Positions 26,577 through 34,268 of a DNA stretch of 64,000 nt are shown piece after piece. The notes beneath the pieces are model-generated. The model was not told the DNA's origin. It saw only the letters and a program-made list of their open reading frames with translations, and did not search any database. The translations under genes and the position numbers were made by a program. The DNA is taken from the NCBI GenBank assembly GCA_019119595.1, contig DWWS01000021.1:62001-126000 (forward strand), written 5' to 3'. Source of the stretch: Candidatus Eisenbergiella merdavium (lineage in GTDB: Bacteria; Bacillota; Clostridia; Lachnospirales; Lachnospiraceae). Within the stretch, counting starts at the first letter, position 1, and every line of letters starts with the position of its first letter.

Positions 26577-26772
26577 AAAGGCATTCAACCGGTTCAATAC
26601 CCGTGCCAAAACCGTCCTTAGCAATGAAGACGGCGATTTTTATATATCGGACGGTGTAAAGATCATAATTGCGGTGGTACTCGGCGCACTGCTTCTGGCC
26701 GCCCTGACCACTATCTTTAACGACACAGTGATCCCCAGGATCACAGCAGAAATCGAAGGATTATTCGGTTAA
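26569..26772 (+). CDS. Flp-type major pilin candidate (DUF6133-like)
   Basis: This 67-aa protein has a short basic leader and a polar segment (LSNEDGDFYISDG), then one membrane helix (VKIIIAVVLGALLLAALTTI) and a short tail. That is the architecture of Flp/Tad pilins, with acidic residues just before the helix. The site cut by the prepilin peptidase is probably around the Gly/Asp pairs before the helix. It is expressed from a strong ribosome site and followed at once by a terminator, consistent with a highly made structural subunit. The DUF6133 name is recalled, not checked. Confidence 0.75.
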   Translation: MLKKAFNRFNTRAKTVLSNEDGDFYISDGVKIIIAVVLGALLLAALTTIFNDTVIPRITAEIEGLFG

Positions 26773-26773
26773 A

Positions 26774-26815
26774 AAAATCCGGCAGACAGGCTTTCACAGC
26801 CCTCTGCCGGATTTT
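26774..26815 (+). terminator. Intrinsic terminator after the pilin gene
   Basis: AAAATCCGGCAG pairs perfectly with CTGCCGGATTTT. It may be partial, limiting transcription of the large coiled-coil gene that follows within 12 bases. Confidence 0.88.
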
Positions 26816-26826
26816 ATCGGAGGTTA

Positions 26827-29800
26827 ATGAAAAAATCAATGAAAGAAAAAGATAAAATACTGCTCAAAGACACCAAGAAAACCTGTCTGGTCGGCGGCGC
26901 AATTGCGGCAGTTATCCTTATCATCGTGCTCTGTATCCTGATCTGGCATCGGTCGTCCAGTTCGTTACAAGACCTTTCCTCCCTGATTATGGATGAGCTT
27001 TCCGCATCAGATCTGGATTACCTGCCAGCTGAAACATCTCAGCTTGAAAAGATTGCTGATACCACCGCTGATGTTTTGAACCGGCTTTCGGCATCCGGGA
27101 CAGAACGTGAATCTATGATTCAGGCATTAACGGATTCTCTCCTGGAGATGAACCTGGGATTATCTGAAGCCGAGGCCCAGGATCTTGCTTCCTGGTTAGT
27201 GGATCTTTATCTGGATCAGCAGAACATAACTGAAAATACTGGCCTTACAGCAAAACCGGACAGCGCCCTCCTGGAACAGCTTACCTCTGACCTGCAGAAC
27301 ATGGCTGATTATCTGGAGCGGCTGGATACTTCCATTGTCCAGAACAGAGAAGAGCTTCTGAACCTTTCCGGAAGTCAGAACGAGACCAGCAATACCATTC
27401 AGAAATATCTGCAAAATCTGGAAACCACTGTTTCCGAGCTGCACCAGAAGTTCTCTAGCTATGAAACTGACAGCACCATCGGAGAATCTATTAATGAAAC
27501 GGTTAATACCGGAATATCCAATATCAGCAGTCTGCTTGGTACGCTCTATGAGAGCATTGCCAATTCTCAGAATGAGATTTTGGTGGAGCTGGCCAACTCC
27601 GAATTAAATGACAATGAAAAATACGAAGTCATCAACAGCCGTCTCGGAGAGCTGAACGTTTCTCTCAATCAGACTTTATCTGAGATCGACGAGCATTTAT
27701 CCCGTGTTCTTGATGATCTCATGGCAGATAACGATGAGCAACAGGCCGCTTTTATCAAAGAGCTTCAGACCTCTAAAGAAACGTTGTCCATTTTGATCTC
27801 AGAAGCAGCCGCGAACAACAGCCTGCAGTTTGAACAGGCTGAGCAGAATAACGCTGCCCGCTATGAGCTTCTGACCAAAACCCTGAACGAGGTCAACACC
27901 AGTATTATTTCAACTCTGGTGGAAATACAGGCGGACAGTACCGCGCAAAATACTGCCCTTATGGAAGCCCTTCAGAATTCCCACGAGGAGCTGAATTCCG
28001 TCCTGTCTGATCTCAGCGCGGAAAATGCGTCCTATTATGAGTCCCTGGCAGAAAATCTGACCGTTATGAGCAATTCGATCAGCAGCACTTTGTCAGCCAT
28101 GCAGGAAACCAGCTCCGAGGAACACAGCGTCATGCTGGATACCACTCTTCAGTCCCTGAAAAACGTACAGGCTGAGATTACGGATATCCTTTCGGAGCTG
28201 GAGGCAGCCAGCGCAGACCATTACGCGGCCCTTGATCAGTCCATCGGCCAGCTTTCTTCCGATCTGCAGAGCGTTAATGCAGAACTGTCATCCAAAATAG
28301 ACGAGCTGGAGTCTACTGCCGATTCCAATGCACAGACCCTGCTTCAGTCAATGCAGTCAGGTCACGACAGTATTACTGCTTCCCTGACGGAAATGGATCA
28401 TTCCAACTCCGCACGTTTTGCGGCACTGGATCAGGCCCTTTCCGACCTGTCTGATAAGCTGCAGATGACCGGAGATACCATATCCGATACTTTGGTACAG
28501 ATGCAGGAATCCGGAAAAAATCAGGGTGATTCCATTCTGGAAGCGATTCAGTCATCCGGAGAAAGCATTCGTTCCATGCTGTCTGCATTGGAGTCCCTTG
28601 GAGAAGAATGGTATAACGATACCAATACTAATGTGGACACCAAAGTGACACAGCTGATGAACAATCTGGATTCCATTCATAATAACATAACCTCCAGCCA
28701 GCTGGACATCAAACAGATGCTGATAAATATGTCATCCGCAGATGCCGGCCGAATGGAGCAGCTCCTGGAGAAATTCTACGAAATAACGGTGGATCTGGCC
28801 AATATCAACACAGATATGGACACCGCTCATGAAGAGATCCAGCGCCTGATCACAGAGGTTCAGACCAATCTGCAGAATACAGCAGACGAAAACCAGTCCG
28901 AACTGCTTACAACTTTAAGCAATATGGACCGCTCCTTCTCTCAGACAAACACAGAAGGCTTTTCCAATCTTCTGGAATCCCTTCAGTCTCAGGCGGTCAG
29001 CATGAAGAGCCAGTTTGACCAGCTCAATGAATCTCTTGCCAGTAACGTTTCCGGAATCAACCAGAATGTAACCTCCAGCAAGACAGAGATGCTTCAAAAA
29101 CTGGAAGCCATGGAAACAACTATCAGCAGCACCGTAAATAACATCGGCTCAGGAACCAGCGTCAGTCAGGAGGCAATCCTTAACCGGATCAATCAGCTGG
29201 AAGAAAATACAAACAATCGCCTGTCCGGACTGTCCGGTGATATCCAGTCGGTTTTTCAGCGTGTGAGTAATGGCAAAGCGCTCCTTGCATCCGCATTGCT
29301 CACAAAAGATGTCGTAATCGACAAGGATGCAACATTCCAGGAAATCCACGATGCAATCCTGAGCATCGATCAGGAAATTGTGATCGGCGTGGATCAGATT
29401 CCCGGTACAATCGAATATGAATATCACCACCATACCGGAAGCCCGGAAAGCGGCGGAGGCTGCTATACCGTTGAAGATGTCCATCGCCACAATGCAAGCT
29501 GCTATCAGCTCTGTACTTACAGCTGGACAGGATGTGAAGGAAGCAATGGATGGACAGATTCAGACAGCATCTCTCACTGCAATTACAGAGAGACGCATTC
29601 CATCTGTAATAACGGCCAGACCATGTATAAGGTTTACAGTCACTATAACGGCGGCGGCAGCGCCTCCGGACACAGGGACGGCGGCTCAAGCACTCATGCC
29701 ATTTCAATTTGCGGAAAGACGGAGGGCCAGCATTACGGCTGGACTACCGGCTGCGGCCTGCAGGATGGTCAAATCATTGGGGCGCATATCGTATACGATG

Positions 29801-30300
29801 CTGCTGCCGTGTCTGCTGCTGCTGCAGCAGATTATCGTCAGCAGACACAAAGCAATGCTATCTTTGATCTCCAGGAATATCTGGATTCCATCCGGCCAAA
29901 TGATATGAACGGAAATGAAAGCACCGTACATATACCGGAGATCCTGCCGGAAGAAAGCGAGCCGGAGACCGAAAACGTTTCTGAAGCTACAGAAGGGAGC
30001 GACGATGAGACTTCTTCCGAAGAGCCAGACAAAACTGTAACGGAATCAGAAGAATCTTCCACGGAAGAAACGGAGACCGAATCAGAGACAGCCTCCATGG
30101 AGGAAATGGAGACCGAATCGGAGACTGCTTCCATGGAGGGAACAGAGGCTGAATCAGAATCAGCTTCCACGGAAGAAACGGAAACTGAATCAGAAACGAT
30201 ATCCGAGGAGGAATCTCCAGAACAATCTTCGGAAGGCCCTGTTCCTGGATCATCCTCCGGATCAGAACGCATACCGGAAACCTCCTCTGCCGCATCGTAA
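26827..30300 (+). CDS. Giant membrane-anchored coiled-coil surface protein
   Basis: This 1157-aa protein has an N-terminal membrane helix at about residues 22-43 and about 800 residues of nearly uninterrupted heptads rich in Leu, Ser, Asn, Gln and Glu. Approximate 40-residue units recur (SISSTLSAMQETSSEEH, then ALDQSIGQLSSDLQ). Residues ~865-970 form a compact Cys/His domain (YHHHTGSPESGGGCYT, then HRHNASCYQLC...). That motif is known from Clostridial surface proteins with repeated HxHxG...GGGCY units. The last 170 residues are disordered and acidic, with about 15-residue Glu/Ser/Thr repeats (ETESETASMEE). There is no sortase motif. It probably spans the wall as a fibre at the end of the Tad operon. 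Confidence 0.8.
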   Translation: MKKSMKEKDKILLKDTKKTCLVGGAIAAVILIIVLCILIWHRSSSSLQDLSSLIMDELSASDLDYLPAETSQLEKIADTTADVLNRLSASGTERESMIQALTDSLLEMNLGLSEAEAQDLASWLVDLYLDQQNITENTGLTAKPDSALLEQLTSDLQNMADYLERLDTSIVQNREELLNLSGSQNETSNTIQKYLQNLETTVSELHQKFSSYETDSTIGESINETVNTGISNISSLLGTLYESIANSQNEILVELANSELNDNEKYEVINSRLGELNVSLNQTLSEIDEHLSRVLDDLMADNDEQQAAFIKELQTSKETLSILISEAAANNSLQFEQAEQNNAARYELLTKTLNEVNTSIISTLVEIQADSTAQNTALMEALQNSHEELNSVLSDLSAENASYYESLAENLTVMSNSISSTLSAMQETSSEEHSVMLDTTLQSLKNVQAEITDILSELEAASADHYAALDQSIGQLSSDLQSVNAELSSKIDELESTADSNAQTLLQSMQSGHDSITASLTEMDHSNSARFAALDQALSDLSDKLQMTGDTISDTLVQMQESGKNQGDSILEAIQSSGESIRSMLSALESLGEEWYNDTNTNVDTKVTQLMNNLDSIHNNITSSQLDIKQMLINMSSADAGRMEQLLEKFYEITVDLANINTDMDTAHEEIQRLITEVQTNLQNTADENQSELLTTLSNMDRSFSQTNTEGFSNLLESLQSQAVSMKSQFDQLNESLASNVSGINQNVTSSKTEMLQKLEAMETTISSTVNNIGSGTSVSQEAILNRINQLEENTNNRLSGLSGDIQSVFQRVSNGKALLASALLTKDVVIDKDATFQEIHDAILSIDQEIVIGVDQIPGTIEYEYHHHTGSPESGGGCYTVEDVHRHNASCYQLCTYSWTGCEGSNGWTDSDSISHCNYRETHSICNNGQTMYKVYSHYNGGGSASGHRDGGSSTHAISICGKTEGQHYGWTTGCGLQDGQIIGAHIVYDAAAVSAAAAADYRQQTQSNAIFDLQEYLDSIRPNDMNGNESTVHIPEILPEESEPETENVSEATEGSDDETSSEEPDKTVTESEESSTEETETESETASMEEMETESETASMEGTEAESESASTEETETESETISEEESPEQSSEGPVPGSSSGSERIPETSSAAS

Positions 30301-30320
30301 CAGGAAGGATTGTCACCATC

Positions 30321-30361
30321 CCTGCCAAAAGAGATCCATCATAAGGATCTCCTTTGGCAGG
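30321..30361. other. Strong hairpin between coiled-coil gene and next gene
   Basis: CCTGCCAAAAGAGATCC pairs with GGATCTCCTTTGGCAGG around a seven-base loop. It is followed by AAAAAAGG rather than T, so it is not a standard terminator. It could be an mRNA stability or processing element. Confidence 0.6.
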
Positions 30362-30380
30362 CTAAAAAAGGAGTATTCAT

Positions 30381-30746
30381 TTGAAAGATGAAAAGCCATT
30401 GAGCATTAGCTATGAAACATTGGCTCGTTTTTTTGAAGCGGCTGGCGGAAATCATCGCAATGCTTTTTTTATGTACTGCGATGTCTGCAAATATCACCGG
30501 GAAGAGGGCTGCGGCAGCTATCTGTTCATTCCCGGAGAGAATTGCGTTCCCATTCTTCTGCCCTGCGCAGATGCGGAAACGTTTCTTGGCACCACAATCG
30601 ACAAAACCGATTGCATTGGCATGATCCGCACTTCTCAATTTATACGTCTGTATCAGCGATATATTGAGCTGCATACTGCTTCCGATAAAGAGTGCCCCAT
30701 TCAGCAGCTGCTCTGTTTATACAACCGAAAGCCGTTTAATCACTGA
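30381..30746 (+). CDS. Uncharacterised Cys-containing protein
   Basis: This 121-aa protein begins at TTG, supported by AAAAGGAG seven bases upstream. It contains YCDVCKYHREEGCGSYLF, a Cys cluster that could bind zinc, and further Cys residues near the C-terminus (KECPIQQLLCLY). It has no signal peptide or membrane helix and no recognised family. It stands between the Tad operon and a sigma-factor gene. Confidence 0.6.
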   Translation: MKDEKPLSISYETLARFFEAAGGNHRNAFFMYCDVCKYHREEGCGSYLFIPGENCVPILLPCADAETFLGTTIDKTDCIGMIRTSQFIRLYQRYIELHTASDKECPIQQLLCLYNRKPFNH

Positions 30747-30787
30747 TCTTTTCAGCCGCAGGAATTTGGTAATTACTGGTATTTTAC

Positions 30788-30844
30788 TCGCAAACTACTT
30801 AAGATTCGATTCTTAACCCATTTGCGAATCCCCTTTCTTTTTTT
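30788..30844 (+). terminator. Dyad with T-rich tail
   Basis: A perfectly centred dyad has two pairs of arms (TCGCAAA/TTTGCGA outside, TTAAGA/TCTTAA inside), followed by CCCCTTTCTTTTTTT. It is most likely the terminator of the gene before it, although the symmetry also suits an operator ahead of the sigma-factor gene. Confidence 0.6.
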
Positions 30845-30965
30845 AAACTATACATAGAAAATATGTAATCTGCACGCAGGAAAATTTCCAGTCCGGAATC
30901 AGTACGAGTGTACAGTATTTTTCGGTATGACTAAGCCGCAACATACGGCGGAATGGGAGGAAAAA

Positions 30966-31595
30966 ATGATAAAATCAGCTGCAAGCTCCACCGCTCCAGA
31001 CAGCGAGAAAATCCAAAGGGTCACGACAATGGACGAACAAAGCCGAAAACTGTCAGAAGATCATCTTTATCTGGTCCGACGTATCGTTTTGGGAACCATC
31101 GGACTGAATGAATCGATCCAGGGCCTGGGGTATGACGATCTATATCAGGTAGGATGCGAAGGCCTCTGTCACGCTGCCATAAACTATGATGATTCCTATC
31201 AAACACCTTTTTCTGCTTTCGCTGCAACTGTGATCCGAAACCGGCTTATATCCCATTGCCGCAATGTCGGCAGACTTCAGGCAAGACTGAATTATCTGGA
31301 CGCTCCCACCGGCTGTGAAGATGGGCTTACCGGTCAGGACCTCCTGGCCGATAACCTTTCCATTCAGGAGGGATTAACCGATGAAGAAGCACTTTCTCTT
31401 CTGAAGGAGGTTGAAAAAGATTATACCGGCGTGTGCAGAAAAGGGATCGAGGCATTACGTTTTCGCTTTATGGGACATAGCTGCAAAGAAATCGCCGCCC
31501 ATTATGGTGTGAAACCCAATCATGTATCTGCCTGGATCTCCCGAGCGGGAAAAAGACTTCGCACAGACAAGCGTTTTTCCTGTTTACAACACTGA
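30966..31595 (+). CDS. Sigma-70 family RNA polymerase sigma factor
   Basis: This 209-aa protein starts at 30966, where GGGAGG lies five bases upstream; an earlier in-frame ATG at 30927 lacks one. Region 2 is seen as LIQ-like helices with GYDDLYQVGCEGLCHAAINY and TPFSAFAATVIRNRLISHCR. Region 4 is seen as FMGHSCKEIAAHYGVKPNHV with SAWISRAGKRLR. It resembles sporulation or ECF-like sigma factors carried by ICEs. It could direct transcription of element operons such as the Tad locus; this is not proven. Confidence 0.88.
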   Translation: MIKSAASSTAPDSEKIQRVTTMDEQSRKLSEDHLYLVRRIVLGTIGLNESIQGLGYDDLYQVGCEGLCHAAINYDDSYQTPFSAFAATVIRNRLISHCRNVGRLQARLNYLDAPTGCEDGLTGQDLLADNLSIQEGLTDEEALSLLKEVEKDYTGVCRKGIEALRFRFMGHSCKEIAAHYGVKPNHVSAWISRAGKRLRTDKRFSCLQH

Positions 31596-31614
31596 ATCTG
31601 AAAGGGGAAAGGAA

Positions 31615-32232
31615 ATGGTCACATTTTATACAGCTATTGGCATCTGCAAACTGAGTAAGCATAAAATTCCAACAATCATTGTCCAAGAAGAAGAGTATGG
31701 TCTGGGGGCACAGGAATTCCTGATCTGGTCTATTCTGGCCTTCCGAATCCTGACCTATAAGGAGCTACGGGATGCATTCTATGAAAAGGAACGGGAGCTT
31801 CATATCCTGGGAGAAGCAGAATTTGACGACTATCTGAATCGTCTTCTTCACAGAGGGCTGGCGGCTTCCGGCTCCAGCGAAGTCGGGATCGATGCGTTGT
31901 ATCTGCTGCTGGAGGGCCTGCAGCCCAAACTGGTTCCCAGAAGCCCTGTTACAGATTTTTTCTGTTTCCTTCAACTTTGGATCCTGAAAAAAGTACCCTT
32001 CCGCATGGCAGCTTCCTCCTTTTATACAGAACGTCTTTCCCACAGGGAAAAGAAAATGCTCTCTCTTCTGCGCAGCCGGGCCTGCTCTATCAATGAATTG
32101 ATAACTGCTACCGCATCCGCAGAAGACAGGCAGAACTGCCCGGATACTCCATTCTTTTTTGCGAACCGGGATCCGGTCCTTATCGTCATTTCCAATCTGT
32201 ACTTAAAACAGTTTTTGACCTTTCATCCATAG
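31615..32232 (+). CDS. Uncharacterised protein downstream of sigma factor
   Basis: This 205-aa protein is mostly helical, with GAQEFLIWSILAFRILTYKE and LNRLLHRGLAASGSSEVGID resembling a winged-helix reader, followed by YTERLSHREKKMLSLLRSRA. There is no catalytic motif. The start is set at 31615 after GGGGAAAGG. The short distance to the sigma-factor gene upstream and the membrane protein gene downstream suggests a three-gene operon, in which it could be a regulator. Confidence 0.65.
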   Translation: MVTFYTAIGICKLSKHKIPTIIVQEEEYGLGAQEFLIWSILAFRILTYKELRDAFYEKERELHILGEAEFDDYLNRLLHRGLAASGSSEVGIDALYLLLEGLQPKLVPRSPVTDFFCFLQLWILKKVPFRMAASSFYTERLSHREKKMLSLLRSRACSINELITATASAEDRQNCPDTPFFFANRDPVLIVISNLYLKQFLTFHP

Positions 32233-32241
32233 GAGGATATC

Positions 32242-32691
32242 ATGATGCTGCCCCGTCCGCTTTTTTTCCGCCTGATTCTGATCTTTCTGATCGGAATCAG
32301 CTGTTTTTCCGTGGGATTTCTGCTGTTTTTTTTGAAGCAGGATAGAATTCTTTTATACCTCAGCATCCTGCTTCTTTTCTTTTCCGTGGTAAAAAGCCTG
32401 GCTTTTTACCATTCTCTAAGAAAAATGGACTACCTTATTCTGGAAGGCGTTTGCACAAATGTCGCATTCTACCCCTTTTCCCGAAGCTGCCACTTGTTTC
32501 TGCAGGATTCGGAGGGGAATACTTCCGAGGTAACACTTCCAAAGAAATATGCTCCCAGGATCGGCATATCATATCGTGTATATTTAAGAAAAACAGCCTT
32601 TTTGACGGAAAACAGACTTCCAGACCGATTACTTATGTCCGACTCCTTCCTGGGTATAGAAAGTATATCTGTTGATTTAAAGGAAAAATAG
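32242..32691 (+). CDS. Small two-helix membrane protein
   Basis: This 149-aa protein has a good ribosome site (AGGAGG). Two hydrophobic helices (residues ~8-31 and 35-54) are followed by a ~90-residue soluble beta-rich domain (EGVCTNVAFYPFSRSCHLFL, then RIGISYRVYLRKTAFL), reminiscent of an OB or NfeD-like barrel. Function is unknown. Confidence 0.65.
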   Translation: MMLPRPLFFRLILIFLIGISCFSVGFLLFFLKQDRILLYLSILLLFFSVVKSLAFYHSLRKMDYLILEGVCTNVAFYPFSRSCHLFLQDSEGNTSEVTLPKKYAPRIGISYRVYLRKTAFLTENRLPDRLLMSDSFLGIESISVDLKEK

Positions 32692-32748
32692 CCAGATCTT
32701 CTTTGAGATATTTTCACTCAGCCAGAAGCGGGGAAATTTTTTGCGGGA

Positions 32749-32777
32749 TTGACATATTCGGCGGGTTTCCCTATAAT
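32749..32777 (+). promoter_or_regulatory. Consensus promoter of the type III antitoxin RNA
   Basis: TTGACA, a 17-base spacer and TATAAT form a perfect consensus promoter, the strongest seen in the window. This fits the need for abundant RNA antitoxin. Confidence 0.9.
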
Positions 32778-32784
32778 AATAGTA

Positions 32785-32902
32785 ACAGGTAGGCAACTAC
32801 CTTAAAAGTGGTCCGCTTCCAGTCATGCGGATAATAAGTAGGCTGTGGAAACGTAGTTCGCTACCGGCCATGCGAATCATAAGTAGGTCGTGAAAAAGTT
32901 TT
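32785..32902 (+). ncRNA. Tandem-repeat RNA antitoxin of a type III toxin-antitoxin system
   Basis: Two complete repeats and the start of a third are recognisable by GTAGG at 32789, 32838 and 32883, a period of 49 and 45 bases. Each full unit contains a TCCGCT- or TCGCTA-like stretch and CATGCG. The units follow a perfect promoter and precede a terminator and a ToxN-like gene, the standard order of type III loci. The toxin nuclease would cut this RNA into units that bind and inhibit it. The exact ends are inferred. Confidence 0.82.
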
Positions 32903-32903
32903 T

Positions 32904-32938
32904 TAAGCCTCTTATCGGAAACGATAAGGGGCTTAAAT
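32904..32938 (+). terminator. Terminator between antitoxin RNA and toxin gene
   Basis: TAAGCCTCTTATCG, a GAAA tetraloop and CGATAAGGGGCTTA form a near-perfect hairpin, followed by AATCTTT. Partial termination here keeps antitoxin RNA in excess of toxin mRNA, as in ToxIN. Confidence 0.88.
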
Positions 32939-32958
32939 CTTTGAAGAGGTAAAATGAT

Positions 32959-33444
32959 ATGGAAATTTTAACAGGAAGTTTATACTTTGTTTCCAACGAT
33001 TTTTTTACAAAGGTGCAGGATCCTTATCTGAAAATCAATTATGAGAGTACGAAACGCCCTCATTATTTTGCCCTTTATGACAGCAGAACAAGCCTTTACT
33101 GGTTAGTTCCCTGCAGTTCCAAAGTGGAAAAATTTGAACATCTGATACAAAAGAAAAAGGAACAGCACAAGCCCACCGATACGATAAAGATTGTTAAAAT
33201 CTTCGACAGAAAAACAGTGCTGCTCTTTCAAGATATGTTCCCGATTGTCGCAAAGTATATTGACGGGCCGTATATCAAAGGCGGGCAGCCCGTAAGGATA
33301 GCAGACCCAAAACTGATACAGGAATTAGAAAAAACAGCCCGTAAGATTATCGGCTTATTACATAGAGGTGTCCGTTTTACCCCAACGCAGCCGAACGTGA
33401 TGCGGATTGAAAAATTGATGATAGAAGAATTGATAAAAGACTAA
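32959..33444 (+). CDS. Type III toxin, ToxN/AbiQ-like endoribonuclease
   Basis: This 161-aa protein starts after GAAGAGG. Family features are the N-terminal SLYFVSNDFFTKVQDPYLK, the RPHYFALYDSRTSLYWLVP segment followed by SSKVEKFE, and the helical C-terminal half with LLHRGVRFTPTQPNVMRIEK. These match ToxN/AbiQ-superfamily toxins; the two or three repeats of ~45 nt upstream suit the CptIN or TenpIN branches better than ToxIN. It would cleave RNA when freed from its antitoxin, stabilising the element or aborting phage infection. Confidence 0.85.
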   Translation: MEILTGSLYFVSNDFFTKVQDPYLKINYESTKRPHYFALYDSRTSLYWLVPCSSKVEKFEHLIQKKKEQHKPTDTIKIVKIFDRKTVLLFQDMFPIVAKYIDGPYIKGGQPVRIADPKLIQELEKTARKIIGLLHRGVRFTPTQPNVMRIEKLMIEELIKD

Positions 33445-33585
33445 AAGAACAGGGTGCGTTATTTCCTTTCGTTTCCGTTCCGGCGGCTCCGCCGCCTGTC
33501 CCTCGGAAGGTGGCTCTAATAAAGAGCCCGCAAAGCTGAATCAGCTCTTGAAATTTATATAGTCCAAAATATAGATTCATTTTAA
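33445..33585. other. GC-rich non-coding tail after the toxin gene
   Basis: It contains a GGCGGCTCCGCCGCC palindrome and short inverted repeats around GGCTCT/AGAGCC. No gene is supported. It may be residue of the mobile unit that brought the toxin-antitoxin locus. Confidence 0.4.
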
Positions 33586-33614
33586 TTGACCAACACTATA
33601 TATTGTGGTATTAT
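33586..33614 (+). promoter_or_regulatory. Promoter of the ssb leader
   Basis: TTGACC, a 17-base spacer, then TATTAT. Transcription would start near 33621 and run into the hairpin at 33685. Confidence 0.65.
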
Positions 33615-33684
33615 ACATTTGTACTTGATTTTTGTGCTTCTCATTCTGAGAGTTACCATGCACACGTTGTTTAGGATTGAAAGC

Positions 33685-33733
33685 AGTGCCAGAAGAATTG
33701 CCATATAAAATGGCAGTCTTTTGGCACTTTTTT
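33685..33733 (+). terminator. Nested leader terminator upstream of ssb
   Basis: AGTGCCA pairs with TGGCACT around an inner TGCCAT/ATGGCA stem, followed by TTTTTT. It lies between a promoter and the ssb start, so the ~110-base leader transcript should mostly end here unless read through. Confidence 0.8.
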
Positions 33734-33768
33734 CATGGCAAAAATTATGAGAAAGGAGATTTTATCAA

Positions 33769-34176
33769 ATGAACACACCAGTAACCATCATCACAACAGG
33801 CCGTGTCACTGCTGATCTGCAGGTAAAGACCAGCCAAAACGGGAAAAACACCCAATATGTCCAGTTTGGTCTTGCGGTCAACAAAGGATTCGGAGAAAAA
33901 AGCCATCCAAATTTCTATCAATGTATTTTATTTGGGGAGGAAGCCCTGCGCATGAGCAAGGCAAAAGTGATGAAAGGCAGTCTGATTCAGATCATTGGAG
34001 ATCTGGATCTGCTTGAGATCACCCGCAAGGATGGTTCCACAGGCTGGATCGCCAAAGTCACTCTGCTGAGTTGGTCTTATGCGCCAACCAGTCGTCCAAA
34101 GGGAGAGACTGCCGATGCAGAAACTGATCTTCCGCCGATAGAAAACTGCGGACAGAATGGACTTCCGTTTCAATGA
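33769..34176 (+). CDS. ssb: Single-stranded DNA-binding protein (element-encoded)
   Basis: This 135-aa protein has the SSB OB fold: TIITTGRVTADLQVKTSQNG, then QYVQFGLAVNKGF, then FYQCILFGEEALRM and GSLIQIIGDLDL. The C-terminus is short and ends NGLPFQ rather than the usual acidic DDDIPF tip, though acidic residues (ADAETDLPPIE) precede it. The ribosome site is AAAGGAG. It would coat single-stranded DNA during transfer or element replication. Confidence 0.92.
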   Translation: MNTPVTIITTGRVTADLQVKTSQNGKNTQYVQFGLAVNKGFGEKSHPNFYQCILFGEEALRMSKAKVMKGSLIQIIGDLDLLEITRKDGSTGWIAKVTLLSWSYAPTSRPKGETADAETDLPPIENCGQNGLPFQ

Positions 34177-34200
34177 TTTGGTTCAGGAAGCGGATACATG

Positions 34201-34248
34201 AGGAATTGCTGACAGATATTTGATCCTGCCTGCAATTCCTCTTTTTTT
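34201..34248 (+). terminator. Intrinsic terminator after ssb
   Basis: AGGAATTGC pairs with GCAATTCCT, followed by CTTTTTTT. Confidence 0.88.
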
Positions 34249-34268
34249 ATTGTAGAATGGAGGAAATC

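Noticed and set aside
30060..30200. Short tandem DNA repeats as a possible CRISPR or minisatellite
   Set aside because: Units are in-frame coding repeats without spacers; no CRISPR repeat-spacer pattern exists anywhere in the window.
29838..30272. Minus-strand Ser/Asp repeat frame in the coiled-coil gene
   Set aside because: It is the reverse reading of the Glu/Ser/Thr repeats of the 1157-aa protein; the plus strand has the ribosome site and continuous frame.
33445..33580. Small minus-strand frame and GC palindromes after the toxin gene
   Set aside because: No start context and no conservation signal; the palindromes alone do not define an insertion sequence.
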